A stretch of DNA of 64,000 nucleotides from Streptomyces roseus (GCF_001044425.1 NZ_LFML01000085.1:62592-126591), one strand, 5' to 3'; counted from the stretch's first letter, positions 1 through 9,138 are shown. The notes: a model not told the origin generated them from the sequence alone. Made by a program: numbers and translations.

Positions 1-1
1 C

Positions 2-3000
2 GAGATCGCCACCGTCCTGTTCACCTGCCGGCAGACGATGCTGCGCGTCCTGCTCGACGCGGACCCCGGCGATCCGAGCTGGCCGCGGCGGCTCGCACTG
101 CTGGTCGCCCTCGCCGGGCAGGGGACGGGGGAGCTGCCGATCGGCGACGCGATCACCGGGGCCCTGCCCTCGGCCCCCGCCCCCGGGCCGTTCCTCGACG
201 CGATCCGCGCACTGCGCCACGCGGACGCCGAGGAAGCCGTGATCGCTCTCCTGCCGGCCGCTCCCGCAGCGGCCCTGGAGGCCCTGGAGGCCATCGGCGG
301 ACGCCGTACCACGACGGCCTTGAGGGAAGGGCTCGGCCTGGCCGCGGCGGAGGGCGCGGGCGTGATCGCGCCGCATCTGCGCGCGGTGCGCGGCCGCGCC
401 CTCGAGGTGCTGTGGCACCTCACCGACGATCCGGCGCGGCGGCGTGCCCTCCTCGGCCGTCTCGACCCCGCCGATCTGCCGGCCCGCATCGCGACGGACC
501 TCGGCGGCCCGGACGAGCGGGAACTGGCCCTCCTGAGCTCCCACTTGGACCCGGACGAGCCGGTTGCGGCCCTGTGCACACTGGCCGCCCACGGCGCCGC
601 CGGCACCCTGCCTGCCCTCTCGGACCTGCTCCTGCGCATCGTGGCCGAGCTGGCGGCGTCCCGGGAACCGGGCGCGGACGCCCCGCGCCCCGAAGGCAGC
701 CGGGCCGCCGGCGAGCCCGCGGTACCCCAGGAGGTCCTGGCAGCCCTCGAAGGCCTGGGCCGCCGCCTGTACGAGCGGGGCCGGATCAGGCCGTCCTGCC
801 TGCTCGACGCAGCGACCGGTCGGGAGGCCGGGCAGGCGCTCGCCGCGACCGTGGTCCTGGATCTGCTGGACCGCCCAGGACTGTCGGACGCCGAGCAGGC
901 GATCCTGCTCGAACTCCTGCTCCGAGCCCCTTACGCGGGTACCCGCGCGCGGGCGCACCGCCTGCTGCGCCACCGCGACCGGCACGTGCGCAAGCACGTC
1001 ATCGCGCTGCTCGCGCGCGATGCCGACGGGGACGATGCGCAGGCGCTGTCGGCGACGCTGATCGCGCTGACCGCCGCCGAGGACGTCCAGAGCGTCCGGC
1101 AGGCGCTGCTCGCCCTCGGCCACGCCCGGGCCCGCTGGGCCGCCACCGCGATCGCCGCATGTCTCGACCATCCGAACATGAACATCAAGAAGACCGCCGC
1201 GCAGGTGCTGGTCCGGGCGGGTACGCCCGCGGCGGTACCGGCACTGCTCCGCCGGCTGGGGCGCCACGACAACCCGGGCCTGCGGGCCCTGCTCGTCGAG
1301 GCGCTGCGGGCCGTGCTCGGCGACGCGTACCCGGCGACCGTTCTCGCGGCCGCCGAGCACGGCGAGGACCGGCGCACCCGCGAACTGCTGCTGGCAGGCC
1401 TCGACGGCGCACTGTCGGCGCGCTCGGTCCGCGCACTGGACGACCAGGCATCACCGGTCGCACCGACCCTGCTGGCCCTGGTCGCGGCCGGCCGGGTCGG
1501 CCTGGCCGCCGGGACGGCCGGGGAACTGTCGACGGCCATGGCCCGGCACGGGATCACCCCGCCCGCCGCGTCGGGGCCGGGGCCGGACGGCGGGGCGGAC
1601 CCTGACGTCAGGTCGCTGGCGGCGCGGGGCTGGGATCCGGCGGTCGCGCTGCGCATCGCCGGGAGGCACGAGCAGCCGAGCCCCGCCCGACTGCGGGAAC
1701 TGCGGGAGCTGCGGCCCATGCTGGGGGAGTGGCTCGGCCTGGCCGCATCCGAACCCGCCGCGCGGGGCCGCGTACTGCGCCTGGTCCTGCGGCTGTGCCC
1801 CGCGCCGTGGACGGCCGGGGAGCTGAGGGTCTTCGCCCGGTCGACGGGGGTCCTGCTCGACGGGCTCGAAGGGGCTGCGGCCGAGGACCTGCACGGGCTC
1901 CTCGTGGTACTCGAAGCGCTCGCGCCGACTCTGCCGGCCGCTCAGAGGCAGGTGGTCGCCGAAGCGGTGCGCGCGCTGCCCCCCGAACCGGGGAGCCGGT
2001 CCGTGCCGAAGCTGCTGCGCGCGCTCGGCGCGGTGCTGGTCCGGGCCGATCTGGAGCGGGCTCTCGCGGCGGCCCGGCTGGGCGCCGACCCCTGGCAGGC
2101 CGAGACGGACGTGCTCAGGGAGGCGTTCGCAGCCACCTGGCAGGCGGGGGCGGGGGAAGCGGGGGCCGAGGCGGGAGCCGGTGCGGGGGCCGGCGCCGGG
2201 GCGGATGCGGGGGCCGAGGCCGCCGCCTGGCGAGCCGCGCTGGACGCCGCGGTGCGTACGCCGAGCGCCCTGGAGCGATTGCGCCGGCTCCACCGGACGC
2301 AGCAGGGCGTACCGGCCGTGCCGGGCTCCCGGGTCCGCCTGAGCACCCTGATCGACGTCTACGCCTCGGCCGGCGCCGACGTCCGCCCCGCCCTCATCGA
2401 CTGGATGACCGACCTCCAGCCGCTCGACGCCCCGCCGTGGACCATCGCCGAGACCACGTACGCGACGGCGCCGCGCCCGCGGACGGTACACGCCGACGAC
2501 CTCGACCAGCCCCGTTCGACCGCACTGCGCGAACGCCTGCTCGCCATGCTGCGGGCACCCGCTCCGGATCACCGCCGCACCGCGGCCCTGGCGCTCCTCA
2601 CATGCCCCGAGCCCGAAGCCGTACTGCCCGTGCTCCGCGCGTTCCTGCACGGCAGCGTCGACGTACCCGTCGACGCCGGCCTGGCCCGCATGCTGCGCGC
2701 CATCGGCGAGAGGGAACTGCGCGCGGACGGCATCCTGCACGACAGGGTCGCCCTCGCGGCGAGCCGGCTCGACGAGCAGGAACTGGAGCCGCTGGTCCCG
2801 CTCCTGCTCGACTGGTGGGAACACGACCCGCCGCAGACCAGCTCCGCAGCCGGGCGGGCGCTGCGCCGCGTCCCCGCCGACGTGCTGGCGCAGCACCTCG
2901 GCGGGCGGCTCGACGCCGGCGCCTGGGGGTTCCTCGACCTGCTCCGCGGGCGTCCCCTGCTGCGTACCCCCGCGCTCACGCAGACCTGTGCGAGGCTGCG

Positions 3001-3655
3001 CGCCGAAGGACGCGACGACCTCGCGGACGGGCTGCTCCTCGTCGAGGGCCCGCTGCGCCGCCCGGACGCCGCGCGGCAGGACGCCGCCGCGCTGGCGGCG
3101 CTGCGCGAGCGCACCCCGCCCGCGACGACGGCAGCGTCCCGACCCCCGTCCCGGCAGCAGCTCCTGGAGCAGGCCCGTACCGGCGACCCGATGCGGATAC
3201 GCCAGGCACTCGCGCGACTGGCCGAGCGACACCGCGGTCCCGAACCGGATCGGGACCCGGCGCTGCGGGACCTGATCGAAGAGCTGCTGCACCACCCGAG
3301 GCCCAAGGTCCGCCTGCACGCCCACCGGACCTCACGGGCCGTGCTGGACCGGCAGACCTACCTCCACCACACGTCGGTCCTGCTGCACGACCCGCAGCCG
3401 GAGGTGGTGCGCACGGCGATCCGGACTCTCTCGCACGCGCGTTGGGCGCCCGCGATCCCGGCCCTGACCGGGCTGCTGGAACACCCCCACCCCACCGTCC
3501 GCGGGGCTGCGGCCGAGGGCCTCACCGTCATGGGACCGCCCTCCGTCCCCGCCCTCAGACACGCCGCCGCCCACGCCCGCCCCGACAGACGCTCCCCGTA
3601 CACGAAACTCCTCGAACAGATCGCGAGGGGCGCCGACGACGGCCAGGGACCTTGA
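2..3655 (+). CDS. HEAT-repeat protein, 5' end outside window
   Basis: Large Ala/Leu/Arg-rich protein of more than 1,200 residues made mostly of repeated helix pairs of HEAT/armadillo type (for example a segment rich in DHRRTAALALL near 2570 and VRTAIRTLSHARWAPAIP near 3410). Such alpha-solenoids act as protein-binding scaffolds; no catalytic motif is visible. The frame is open to the left edge, so the first ATG at 38 is probably internal and the gene is partial. A low-complexity Gly/Ala/Glu run sits at about 2150-2225. It ends 80 bp before a Ser/Thr kinase gene on the same strand, which suggests a shared signalling role, but this is inference. Confidence 0.75.
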   Translation, partial: EIATVLFTCRQTMLRVLLDADPGDPSWPRRLALLVALAGQGTGELPIGDAITGALPSAPAPGPFLDAIRALRHADAEEAVIALLPAAPAAALEALEAIGGRRTTTALREGLGLAAAEGAGVIAPHLRAVRGRALEVLWHLTDDPARRRALLGRLDPADLPARIATDLGGPDERELALLSSHLDPDEPVAALCTLAAHGAAGTLPALSDLLLRIVAELAASREPGADAPRPEGSRAAGEPAVPQEVLAALEGLGRRLYERGRIRPSCLLDAATGREAGQALAATVVLDLLDRPGLSDAEQAILLELLLRAPYAGTRARAHRLLRHRDRHVRKHVIALLARDADGDDAQALSATLIALTAAEDVQSVRQALLALGHARARWAATAIAACLDHPNMNIKKTAAQVLVRAGTPAAVPALLRRLGRHDNPGLRALLVEALRAVLGDAYPATVLAAAEHGEDRRTRELLLAGLDGALSARSVRALDDQASPVAPTLLALVAAGRVGLAAGTAGELSTAMARHGITPPAASGPGPDGGADPDVRSLAARGWDPAVALRIAGRHEQPSPARLRELRELRPMLGEWLGLAASEPAARGRVLRLVLRLCPAPWTAGELRVFARSTGVLLDGLEGAAAEDLHGLLVVLEALAPTLPAAQRQVVAEAVRALPPEPGSRSVPKLLRALGAVLVRADLERALAAARLGADPWQAETDVLREAFAATWQAGAGEAGAEAGAGAGAGAGADAGAEAAAWRAALDAAVRTPSALERLRRLHRTQQGVPAVPGSRVRLSTLIDVYASAGADVRPALIDWMTDLQPLDAPPWTIAETTYATAPRPRTVHADDLDQPRSTALRERLLAMLRAPAPDHRRTAALALLTCPEPEAVLPVLRAFLHGSVDVPVDAGLARMLRAIGERELRADGILHDRVALAASRLDEQELEPLVPLLLDWWEHDPPQTSSAAGRALRRVPADVLAQHLGGRLDAGAWGFLDLLRGRPLLRTPALTQTCARLRAEGRDDLADGLLLVEGPLRRPDAARQDAAALAALRERTPPATTAASRPPSRQQLLEQARTGDPMRIRQALARLAERHRGPEPDRDPALRDLIEELLHHPRPKVRLHAHRTSRAVLDRQTYLHHTSVLLHDPQPEVVRTAIRTLSHARWAPAIPALTGLLEHPHPTVRGAAAEGLTVMGPPSVPALRHAAAHARPDRRSPYTKLLEQIARGADDGQGP

Positions 3656-3735
3656 CGATCACGCGACGATCACGCCTCTACACTCGAATCCCATCAGGCC
3701 GCCGACGGACGGCCGGTGAGGAAACGGAGCGTGCG

Positions 3736-5238
3736 GTGCCGGTGCCATCAGGGCAAGCGCGAGACGGCTACCTGGTCGGCAAGGTGCTCGCGGGGCGCTA
3801 CCGGGTGACCGAGGTGATCGGTCGCGGCGGCATGGGAGTGGTCGCGCGGGCGGTCGACGAGGCGCTCGGCCGGGAGGTCGCCGTCAAGGTGCTGCGGGCC
3901 TACACCGACGCGAGCCCCGCCGAACTGGCCCACATGCGGAACCGGATGCAGCGCGAGGCGCGGGCCGCCGCGCGCATCCGGCACGACGGCGTGGTCACGG
4001 TGCACGACGTGACCGAGGAACAGGGGCTGCCGGTCATCGTGATGGAGCTCGTCGACGGGCCCTCGCTCGACGAGGTGGTGGGCGAGCGCGGCCCGCTGGA
4101 CCCGTACGAGGCTGCCGCGATCGGCGCGAAGCTGATGGGCGCGCTCGACGCCGCGCACCGGGCCGGCATCCTGCACCGGGACGTGAAGCCGGGCAACGTG
4201 CTGCTGGAGCGGGGCGGCCGGGTCGTACTGACCGACTTCGGCATAGCCACCATGCAGGCTGCCGGCGACGAGGAGATGGCGAAGCTGACCCGCAGCGGCC
4301 AGCTCGTCGGCTCGCTGGACTACCTTCCGCCGGAGCGCGCGCAGGGCAGGGAGCCCGGCCCGGCCTCGGACATCTGGTCCCTCGGGATGACCCTGTACGC
4401 CGCGGTGGAGGGCGTCTCGCCGTTCCGCCGCACCTCCGTGTGGTCCACGCTGGCCGCGATCGTCGCCGAACCGCTGCCCGCGCCCCGCCGGGCGGGACCG
4501 CTCGGGCCGGTGCTGCCGGCGCTGATGGCGAAGGCGCCGGAGAGCCGCCCCAGCGCCGACCAGGCCCGCGCGATGCTGGAGGCGGTGGCGGGGAGCGGGA
4601 CGGCTCCCGCGGCCGGGGCCCGCGCCCCCGCGCCGATCCCCGCCCCGCCGTCCGTACGCTCGCCCGCTCCGGTTCCCGGCTTCGGCCCCCCGCCGCCGTT
4701 CGGCGACGCATCGTTCCCCCCGCTCAGGCCCCCGCCGGGTCAGCCCGTCACGGCCCCGCAGGCCGGCTCGTCGGCCACGGGCCGGGCCGGGCGCCGCGCT
4801 CGCGTCGCGATGGCCGTCGCGGTCGTCGCCGTACTCGGCGCGGGCGGTGTCACGTACGCCGTGGTCCCGGGCGGCGACGACCGGGTGCGGGCCGCAACCC
4901 CGAAGCCGCCGACGGCCGACGCGCAGCCGGACGGGACACCGGCCGCCCCGGCGCGGCCGGGCCCCGCACCGACGGGCTGCGCGGGCTGGACGCACAGCGA
5001 CCCGAAGCCGGGCACCTACGGCTACATCTCGGGCGACCACCACCTCCTGGCCGCCCCGTACCAGCCGTGCCCCGCCGGCGCGCTGGTGAAGGACGGCACG
5101 AAGCTCTGGTACCAGTGCTATGTCGTCAACTCGTACGGAAACCAGTGGACGTACGTCCGCGTGGACGGAACGAACACGACGGGCTGGCTGTACAACCGCG
5201 ACCTCACCCGCCAGAAGGGCTCGTCCCCGCCCTGCTGA
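3736..5238 (+). CDS. Membrane Ser/Thr protein kinase (PknB-like) with extracytoplasmic SH3-like tail
   Basis: Hanks-type kinase of 500 aa. Visible motifs are the glycine loop GRGGMGVV, the ATP lysine in VAVKVL, the catalytic loop HRDVKPGN, DFG and a PPERAQG segment. A Pro/Ala-rich linker follows, then one transmembrane helix (about residues 355-378, AMAVAVVAVLGAGG), then an outer domain with two spaced Cys and SH3-like strands (WYQCYVVN, TGWLYNRDL). There are no PASTA repeats. The frame is open far upstream, but that part overlaps the HEAT gene and is not protein-like. GTG 3736 was chosen because GGAG lies 6 bp before it and the next residues lead directly into the kinase fold. It probably phosphorylates cytosolic targets in response to an envelope signal. 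Confidence 0.88.
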   Translation: MPVPSGQARDGYLVGKVLAGRYRVTEVIGRGGMGVVARAVDEALGREVAVKVLRAYTDASPAELAHMRNRMQREARAAARIRHDGVVTVHDVTEEQGLPVIVMELVDGPSLDEVVGERGPLDPYEAAAIGAKLMGALDAAHRAGILHRDVKPGNVLLERGGRVVLTDFGIATMQAAGDEEMAKLTRSGQLVGSLDYLPPERAQGREPGPASDIWSLGMTLYAAVEGVSPFRRTSVWSTLAAIVAEPLPAPRRAGPLGPVLPALMAKAPESRPSADQARAMLEAVAGSGTAPAAGARAPAPIPAPPSVRSPAPVPGFGPPPPFGDASFPPLRPPPGQPVTAPQAGSSATGRAGRRARVAMAVAVVAVLGAGGVTYAVVPGGDDRVRAATPKPPTADAQPDGTPAAPARPGPAPTGCAGWTHSDPKPGTYGYISGDHHLLAAPYQPCPAGALVKDGTKLWYQCYVVNSYGNQWTYVRVDGTNTTGWLYNRDLTRQKGSSPPC

Positions 5239-5273
5239 GCCAACCCCCGACGCCCGCCGAAGAGGAGTGCCGG

Positions 5274-5507
5274 ATGGCCGCGATGGCGTATTTCCGCAAG
5301 GTCTCGGAGACGGAGGAAGCCGTGGAGTACGCATTCGGCGACGACCCGGACCGTCTTGAACGCCGATTGACCATGGACAAGGCGTCCGGCACCTCGACGG
5401 CCCAGGACGCGCGGATCGACCACACGTTCCTGAAGGCGTCGAGAAAACTCAACGCGCTGCACACGGAGCGGGGTGTGTGGCCGGAGCGGGGGATGAGCGT
5501 CAGCTGA
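5274..5507 (+). CDS. Small hypothetical protein (77 aa)
   Basis: Short charged protein beginning MAAMAYFRKVSETEEAVEYAF, with no signal peptide, membrane segment or recognised motif. ATG 5274 has GAGGAG 6 bp upstream. It lies 35 bp after the kinase stop on the same strand and could be co-transcribed. Such short orphan proteins are common beside streptomycete kinases. No function is assigned. Confidence 0.6.
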   Translation: MAAMAYFRKVSETEEAVEYAFGDDPDRLERRLTMDKASGTSTAQDARIDHTFLKASRKLNALHTERGVWPERGMSVS

Positions 5508-5596
5508 CGTGGCCCGCGGCGGCTGATCGAGCGGGGCGGTCGGGGCGGCGGGCGTGGCGTCGCGAGGTATGCGGGCTGTCGGGTGATGATGCCGCA

Positions 5597-6232
5597 GTGC
5601 GACTTGATCACGTGTCCTATGCGGTGGCCCGCGACAGCTTCGTCTCGACCGTCCAGTGGATCGGATCGGCCCTCGGCGGCGGGTTCGTCGACGGAGGGGT
5701 GCACCCGCGGTTCGGCACCCGCAATTTCGTTCTTCCGCTGAGCGGCGGCACCTATGTCGAGGTCGTCACGACCCTCGACCACCCCGCCGCCGACCGCGCA
5801 CCCTTCGGCCAGGCGGTGGCGCGCCGCGCCGCCGAGGGCGGCGGCTGGCTCGGTTGGGTGGTCTCCGTCGACGACATCGCCCCGGTCGAGGCCCGCCTCG
5901 GCCGCACTTCGGCCGAGGGCCACCGTGTCCGCCCCGACGGGTTCGACCTGAGGTGGAAGCAGATCGGCCTGCTGGAACTGATGGAAGACCCGCAACTGCC
6001 TTACTTCCTGCAGTGGTTGGTCCCCACCGAGGAACGACCGAGCGCCGACCCGCGTACCCCGACCACCATCCGCGGCGTATCCATCGCCGGCGAGGCATCC
6101 TCCATCGCCGAATTCCTGGGCGAACCGGCCGACCACCCCCTCGACCAGATCGACGTCACCTGGGTCGAGGACGAGGAACCGGGCCTGGTCTCGGTGGAGT
6201 TCGCCACCGCCCGCGGCCCGGTCACCATCTGA
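5597..6232 (+). CDS. Glyoxalase-like (VOC fold) domain protein
   Basis: Protein of 211 aa starting VRLDHVSYAV, the typical first strand of vicinal-oxygen-chelate proteins, with a second module near its C-terminus (TTIRGVSIAG). It resembles the glyoxalase-like family in which metal-binding residues vary, so the substrate cannot be told. GTG 5597 is chosen because the longer in-frame extension to 5477 has non-protein composition and overlaps the previous gene. This is the last intact chromosomal gene before the island's left boundary. Confidence 0.75.
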   Translation: MRLDHVSYAVARDSFVSTVQWIGSALGGGFVDGGVHPRFGTRNFVLPLSGGTYVEVVTTLDHPAADRAPFGQAVARRAAEGGGWLGWVVSVDDIAPVEARLGRTSAEGHRVRPDGFDLRWKQIGLLELMEDPQLPYFLQWLVPTEERPSADPRTPTTIRGVSIAGEASSIAEFLGEPADHPLDQIDVTWVEDEEPGLVSVEFATARGPVTI

Positions 6233-6443
6233 CCGGGGCGGACCTCCCCGACGATCCGCTCGTCGCCCACCGTCCACAAGCGGCAAAGATCGCCGACGGT
6301 GCGGGCAGGGCAGTCCAAGGTACGGGGAGGGGCCGGCGTGGGCGGTCCGGTGATGCCCCCGCAACTCCCCATTGAGAAGACGCGGGCGGGCCACTCCCAG
6401 GACTTCGCAAAAGCTGGGCTGATCCACGGTGCCGACGTGCCGC

Positions 6444-6628
6444 CTACAGCCAATCGCGCTTCTTGAAGATCACGTACAGGCTCGTGCAGACCACCGCCAT
6501 CAGCAGGATCGCGAAGGGGTAGCCCGCCGCCCAGTGCAGTTCGGGCATCGTCTCGAAGTTCATGCCGTAGATCGTGCCGACCAGGGTGGGGGCGAAGAGG
6601 ATGGCCGCCCACGAGGAGATCTTCTTGA
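6444..6628 (-). pseudogene. corA: corA 3'-end fragment left by island insertion
   Basis: Encodes the last 61 residues of a CorA magnesium transporter: KKISSW through both C-terminal helices, the YGMNFETMPELHW signature and the FKKRDWL terminus. It is identical in protein to the end of the full-length corA at 39826-40998. At DNA level the two 185-bp copies differ at 8 positions, all synonymous. The fragment has no start of its own; the frame runs upstream into island DNA. It is best read as the original chromosomal 3' end, displaced when the island entered corA. Confidence 0.9.
6444..6628. repeat. Left copy of 185-bp direct repeat flanking the island
   Basis: Collinear without gaps to 39826-40010, 177 of 185 positions identical by eye. 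The identity ends abruptly after AGATCTTCTTGA, which marks the recombination core. Confidence 0.92.
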
Positions 6629-6640
6629 AGTCGTCACCCT
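6617..6640. other. Left attachment site (attL) of the island
   Basis: AGATCTTCTTGA is shared with corA at 39999-40010. To its right the sequence departs into AGTCGTCACCCT, which is island-specific and recurs at 8086-8097. This is the expected structure of a hybrid attL: corA on one side, element on the other. Confidence 0.75.
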
Positions 6641-6739
6641 CACGCCGCTGACCTGCGGAAGGTACCCCAGAGAGGTCCTGACCTGCGACGTTGCACCTTT
6701 CCGACCCTTTCGCGGTGCTGCCCGTGTATGCGGTCGATA

Positions 6740-6788
6740 CTCCCCAGGTACTCCCCAACGGGCATTCATTCTCCCCAGTTTCTCCCCA
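6740..6788. repeat. Two pairs of CTCCCCA direct repeats, left end of island
   Basis: CTCCCCA occurs at 6740, 6751, 6771 and 6782. In each pair the copies are exactly 11 bp apart, one helical turn. A third pair with the same spacing lies near the right end (39741 and 39752). They could be arm-type binding sites for a tyrosine recombinase, or a shared remnant of an integrase gene end. Confidence 0.5.
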
Positions 6789-6851
6789 GCCGACGCCGAG
6801 ACCGTCGCCGACGAGAGTGCAATTCAGTCGTCGAGACAACGCGCGTCAGAG

Positions 6852-8057
6852 CTACAGAGCCCACAAGGGGGCGTACCGCAAGAGAAGTCTCTTGCTGCCG
6901 CGGCGGTCGAAGTTCACGACCAGCTGAGTCTCATCGCCTGATCCGCGCAGTCCGACAACCGTTCCCCTGCCAAAGTCGTCGTGCTCGACACGGTCGCCAA
7001 TACTCACCGTGCCCGACCGAACAGGCACCTTCGGCAGGGGGAGGCCCTCCCATTCCAGCAGCTGCGGGATCTCCGGGAGCTGGCTGCCGTCTCGTGGCCG
7101 GACGGACCACCAGTCGACAGGCGGCTTCGTGTCGCTGTCTGCGGGATTGTCGTACTCGGGCGCTCCACCGAGGAGTGGGTACGGGGCAGGCGCCATTTGC
7201 GGTGCGGCACGAGTTTCCTCTTGCCGTATCGGCAACTGCACCTCGGTCGGTGTAGGGGCGGTCAACAGCTTGAGACATTGCTTCACCGAAGGACGCTGTT
7301 CGCGACTTTTTTGCAGGCAGTGGGTGAGTAAGAGCCGAAGGCCTGCAGGTACAGCCGCCAGATCGGGCTCCTCGTGAACGACCCGGTACAGCAAGGCGTG
7401 TGCCGAATCTGCGATCCCGAAGGGGCCGTGCCCAGTTGCGGCGAAGGCCAGTACCGACCCGAGGGAGAAGACATCGCTCTCCGTTCCCGTCCCCGCGCCG
7501 ACAACCTGCTCCGGTGACATGAAGGCAGGGGTGCCCATCGCGGCGCCCGTGCCCGTGAGTGCCGTACCACCCTCAAGGGCCTTGGCGATGCCGAAGTCGA
7601 TGACACGGGGCCCGTCGTCGGTCACGAGGATGTTGGAGGGTTTCAGGTCCCTGTGTACCAAGCCGGCCCGGTGGATGTCCCGAAGCGCCTCTGCAAGTCC
7701 CGCCCCCAGTCTGCGGACCTGTGGCTCGGGCAGCGGTCCCTGGGCAGCCACCAAGCTGCCCAGGTCGGGCGCATCGACATGGGCGGTCGCGACCCACGGC
7801 ACCTGGGCATCCGGATCTGCGTCGACGACGGCAGCCGTCCAGAAACCACCGACTCTCTGGGCCGCCTCGATCTCGCGCCGAAAGCGGCGGCGGAACTCGG
7901 GTACCTCCGCTAATTCAGGACGGACGACTTTGACGGCCACCGGCCGACCACTGGGCGACCGCGCCAGATTGACCTTCCCCATTCCGCCTGCGCCCAGCCT
8001 GCCGACCAACCGGTAAGGCCCCACGTCAGTCGGGTCACCTTCGAGAAGCGTGTCCAC
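6852..8057 (-). CDS. Soluble Ser/Thr protein kinase with C-terminal UvrD/PcrA-like Tudor domain
   Basis: Protein of 401 aa. Residues about 14-280 form a Hanks kinase: GAGGMGKV loop, VAVKVV lysine, HRDLKPSN catalytic loop, DFGIAK, and GTPAFMSPEQ in the activation segment. A 60-80 residue Pro-rich linker follows. The last 50 residues (SIGDRVEHDDFGRGTV, then FDRRGSKRLLLRYAPL) match the pattern of the C-terminal Tudor-like domain of UvrD/PcrA helicases, a module known to contact RNA polymerase. There is no membrane segment. It is the only gene between the two att-like cores, so it sits on its own small cassette. A phage-sensing or transcription-linked kinase is plausible but unproven. Confidence 0.85.
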   Translation of the reverse strand: MDTLLEGDPTDVGPYRLVGRLGAGGMGKVNLARSPSGRPVAVKVVRPELAEVPEFRRRFRREIEAAQRVGGFWTAAVVDADPDAQVPWVATAHVDAPDLGSLVAAQGPLPEPQVRRLGAGLAEALRDIHRAGLVHRDLKPSNILVTDDGPRVIDFGIAKALEGGTALTGTGAAMGTPAFMSPEQVVGAGTGTESDVFSLGSVLAFAATGHGPFGIADSAHALLYRVVHEEPDLAAVPAGLRLLLTHCLQKSREQRPSVKQCLKLLTAPTPTEVQLPIRQEETRAAPQMAPAPYPLLGGAPEYDNPADSDTKPPVDWWSVRPRDGSQLPEIPQLLEWEGLPLPKVPVRSGTVSIGDRVEHDDFGRGTVVGLRGSGDETQLVVNFDRRGSKRLLLRYAPLWAL

Positions 8058-8073
8058 CGTTCCCCAAGCTCCT

Positions 8074-8097
8074 AGATTTTCTTGAAGTCGTCACCCT
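8074..8097. other. Second att-like core inside the island
   Basis: AGATTTTCTTGA followed by AGTCGTCACCCT. Over 24 bp it matches the attL at 6617-6640 with one mismatch, and the 19-nt TTCTTGAAGTCGTCACCCT is identical. Similarity continues weakly for about 50 bp (TGACCCGCGGAA versus TGACCTGCGGAA; GAGAGGT; CTGACC). It has no corA fragment beside it. It looks like the left end of another copy of the same element type. Confidence 0.65.
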
Positions 8098-8170
8098 AGG
8101 CTGGTTGACCCGCGGAAATTGATCGGAGAGGTGTTCTGACCGTGACGCGCCGGGGCCGGGCCCGGTACGC

Positions 8171-9094
8171 CTACGAGCCGATCTTGCGCCCGATATAGGC
8201 GATCTCCAGTGCCCCCTCGTTCGGCATGAGCCGGAAGTGCAGTCGGCCGGCGCCGGGAGTGAAGCGGCCGTGCAAGTCGTAGCAGTGCTCCTCGCCGCCC
8301 TCGTCCGTGAAAAGACACAGGCGCCTGCGCTGCTCGTGCTCCGAGCTGACGTTTGCCCCCTGCCAGGCGGGGACGGCTGCCACGGTCGGCTCCCACCGCG
8401 CGGCCGACTCCTCCAGCCGCGCCAGCAGCCCGCGCACCTGGACGAATGCCGGCGGCTGGAGGGCATCCAGATCCTGCCGGACCCGGGGAAGGAACCGCAG
8501 CGAGGGGAAGAAGTCGGCCCGCTCCTCCCACAACCGCGCCGGGGAGTCGACGGCGTCGAGCCCGCTGGACCTGCCCCACTGCTCGTGCGGCTTGAGGTCG
8601 ACGGGACGGGAACCGTGGCGCACGGACTCCTTGGTCTCGGCCATCACCAGTTCGCCCCCGGTGTCCTCGACCAACGTGCGGACAGTGACCTCCAGCCATG
8701 ACCGATGCCAGGCGGTCGACACCGGCAGGCTGACGCAGAGGCTCTCCATGAGATGGGCGGCACCGATCCCCTCGACTCGTGCGCCGGCGTACTCGTACTC
8801 GATCTCGCCGGCTGTCGTGTCTTGAGGCAGGACATCGGTGAAGGGGGCCCGGTTGCGCAGGGCCTTGATGTACTGGCGCTGAGTGCGATGGCGGTTGTCG
8901 GCTGCCCACTGCTGGTAGAAGTACCCCCGGGCCAGCTCGGAGGAGGGCAGCGGAGTCTGGGTGACGAGAGCAATCTCGCGCCACGACCGGGCTTCGCGAA
9001 GTACCCGGATCAGCTCGTCCATCGCCTCGCCGACCTCTGTCGGCGAGGCGTTCGAAGTGCAGGATCGCTCGTTGAGAAACAGCAGAAGTGGCAC
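8171..9094 (-). CDS. Unknown protein, third gene of DUF262/AAA ATPase operon
   Basis: Protein of 307 aa starting VPLLLFLNERSC, followed by an all-alpha/beta body (LRNRAPFTDVL near residue 80) and a C-terminal beta-rich part (LHFRLMPNEGALEIAYIGRKI). No catalytic motif was recognised. Start GTG 9094 follows a G-rich stretch 45 bp downstream of the ATPase stop at 9139; in-frame extension upstream overlaps the ATPase and is not protein-like. Position suggests it is the dedicated partner, possibly effector, of the ATPase and DUF262 proteins. Confidence 0.65.
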   Translation of the reverse strand: MPLLLFLNERSCTSNASPTEVGEAMDELIRVLREARSWREIALVTQTPLPSSELARGYFYQQWAADNRHRTQRQYIKALRNRAPFTDVLPQDTTAGEIEYEYAGARVEGIGAAHLMESLCVSLPVSTAWHRSWLEVTVRTLVEDTGGELVMAETKESVRHGSRPVDLKPHEQWGRSSGLDAVDSPARLWEERADFFPSLRFLPRVRQDLDALQPPAFVQVRGLLARLEESAARWEPTVAAVPAWQGANVSSEHEQRRRLCLFTDEGGEEHCYDLHGRFTPGAGRLHFRLMPNEGALEIAYIGRKIGS

Positions 9095-9138
9095 GCCCGC
9101 CCCCAGGTGTGATGACCACGAATCCTTGCAGGTTCTGC

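Noticed and set aside
3652..3684. TTGACG ... TACACT as a promoter for the kinase gene
   Set aside because: The spacing is 21 bp, too long for a normal sigma-70 type promoter.
1729..3735. Upstream extension of the membrane kinase
   Set aside because: Overlaps the HEAT gene entirely and is Arg/Pro-rich; GTG 3736 has a ribosome site.
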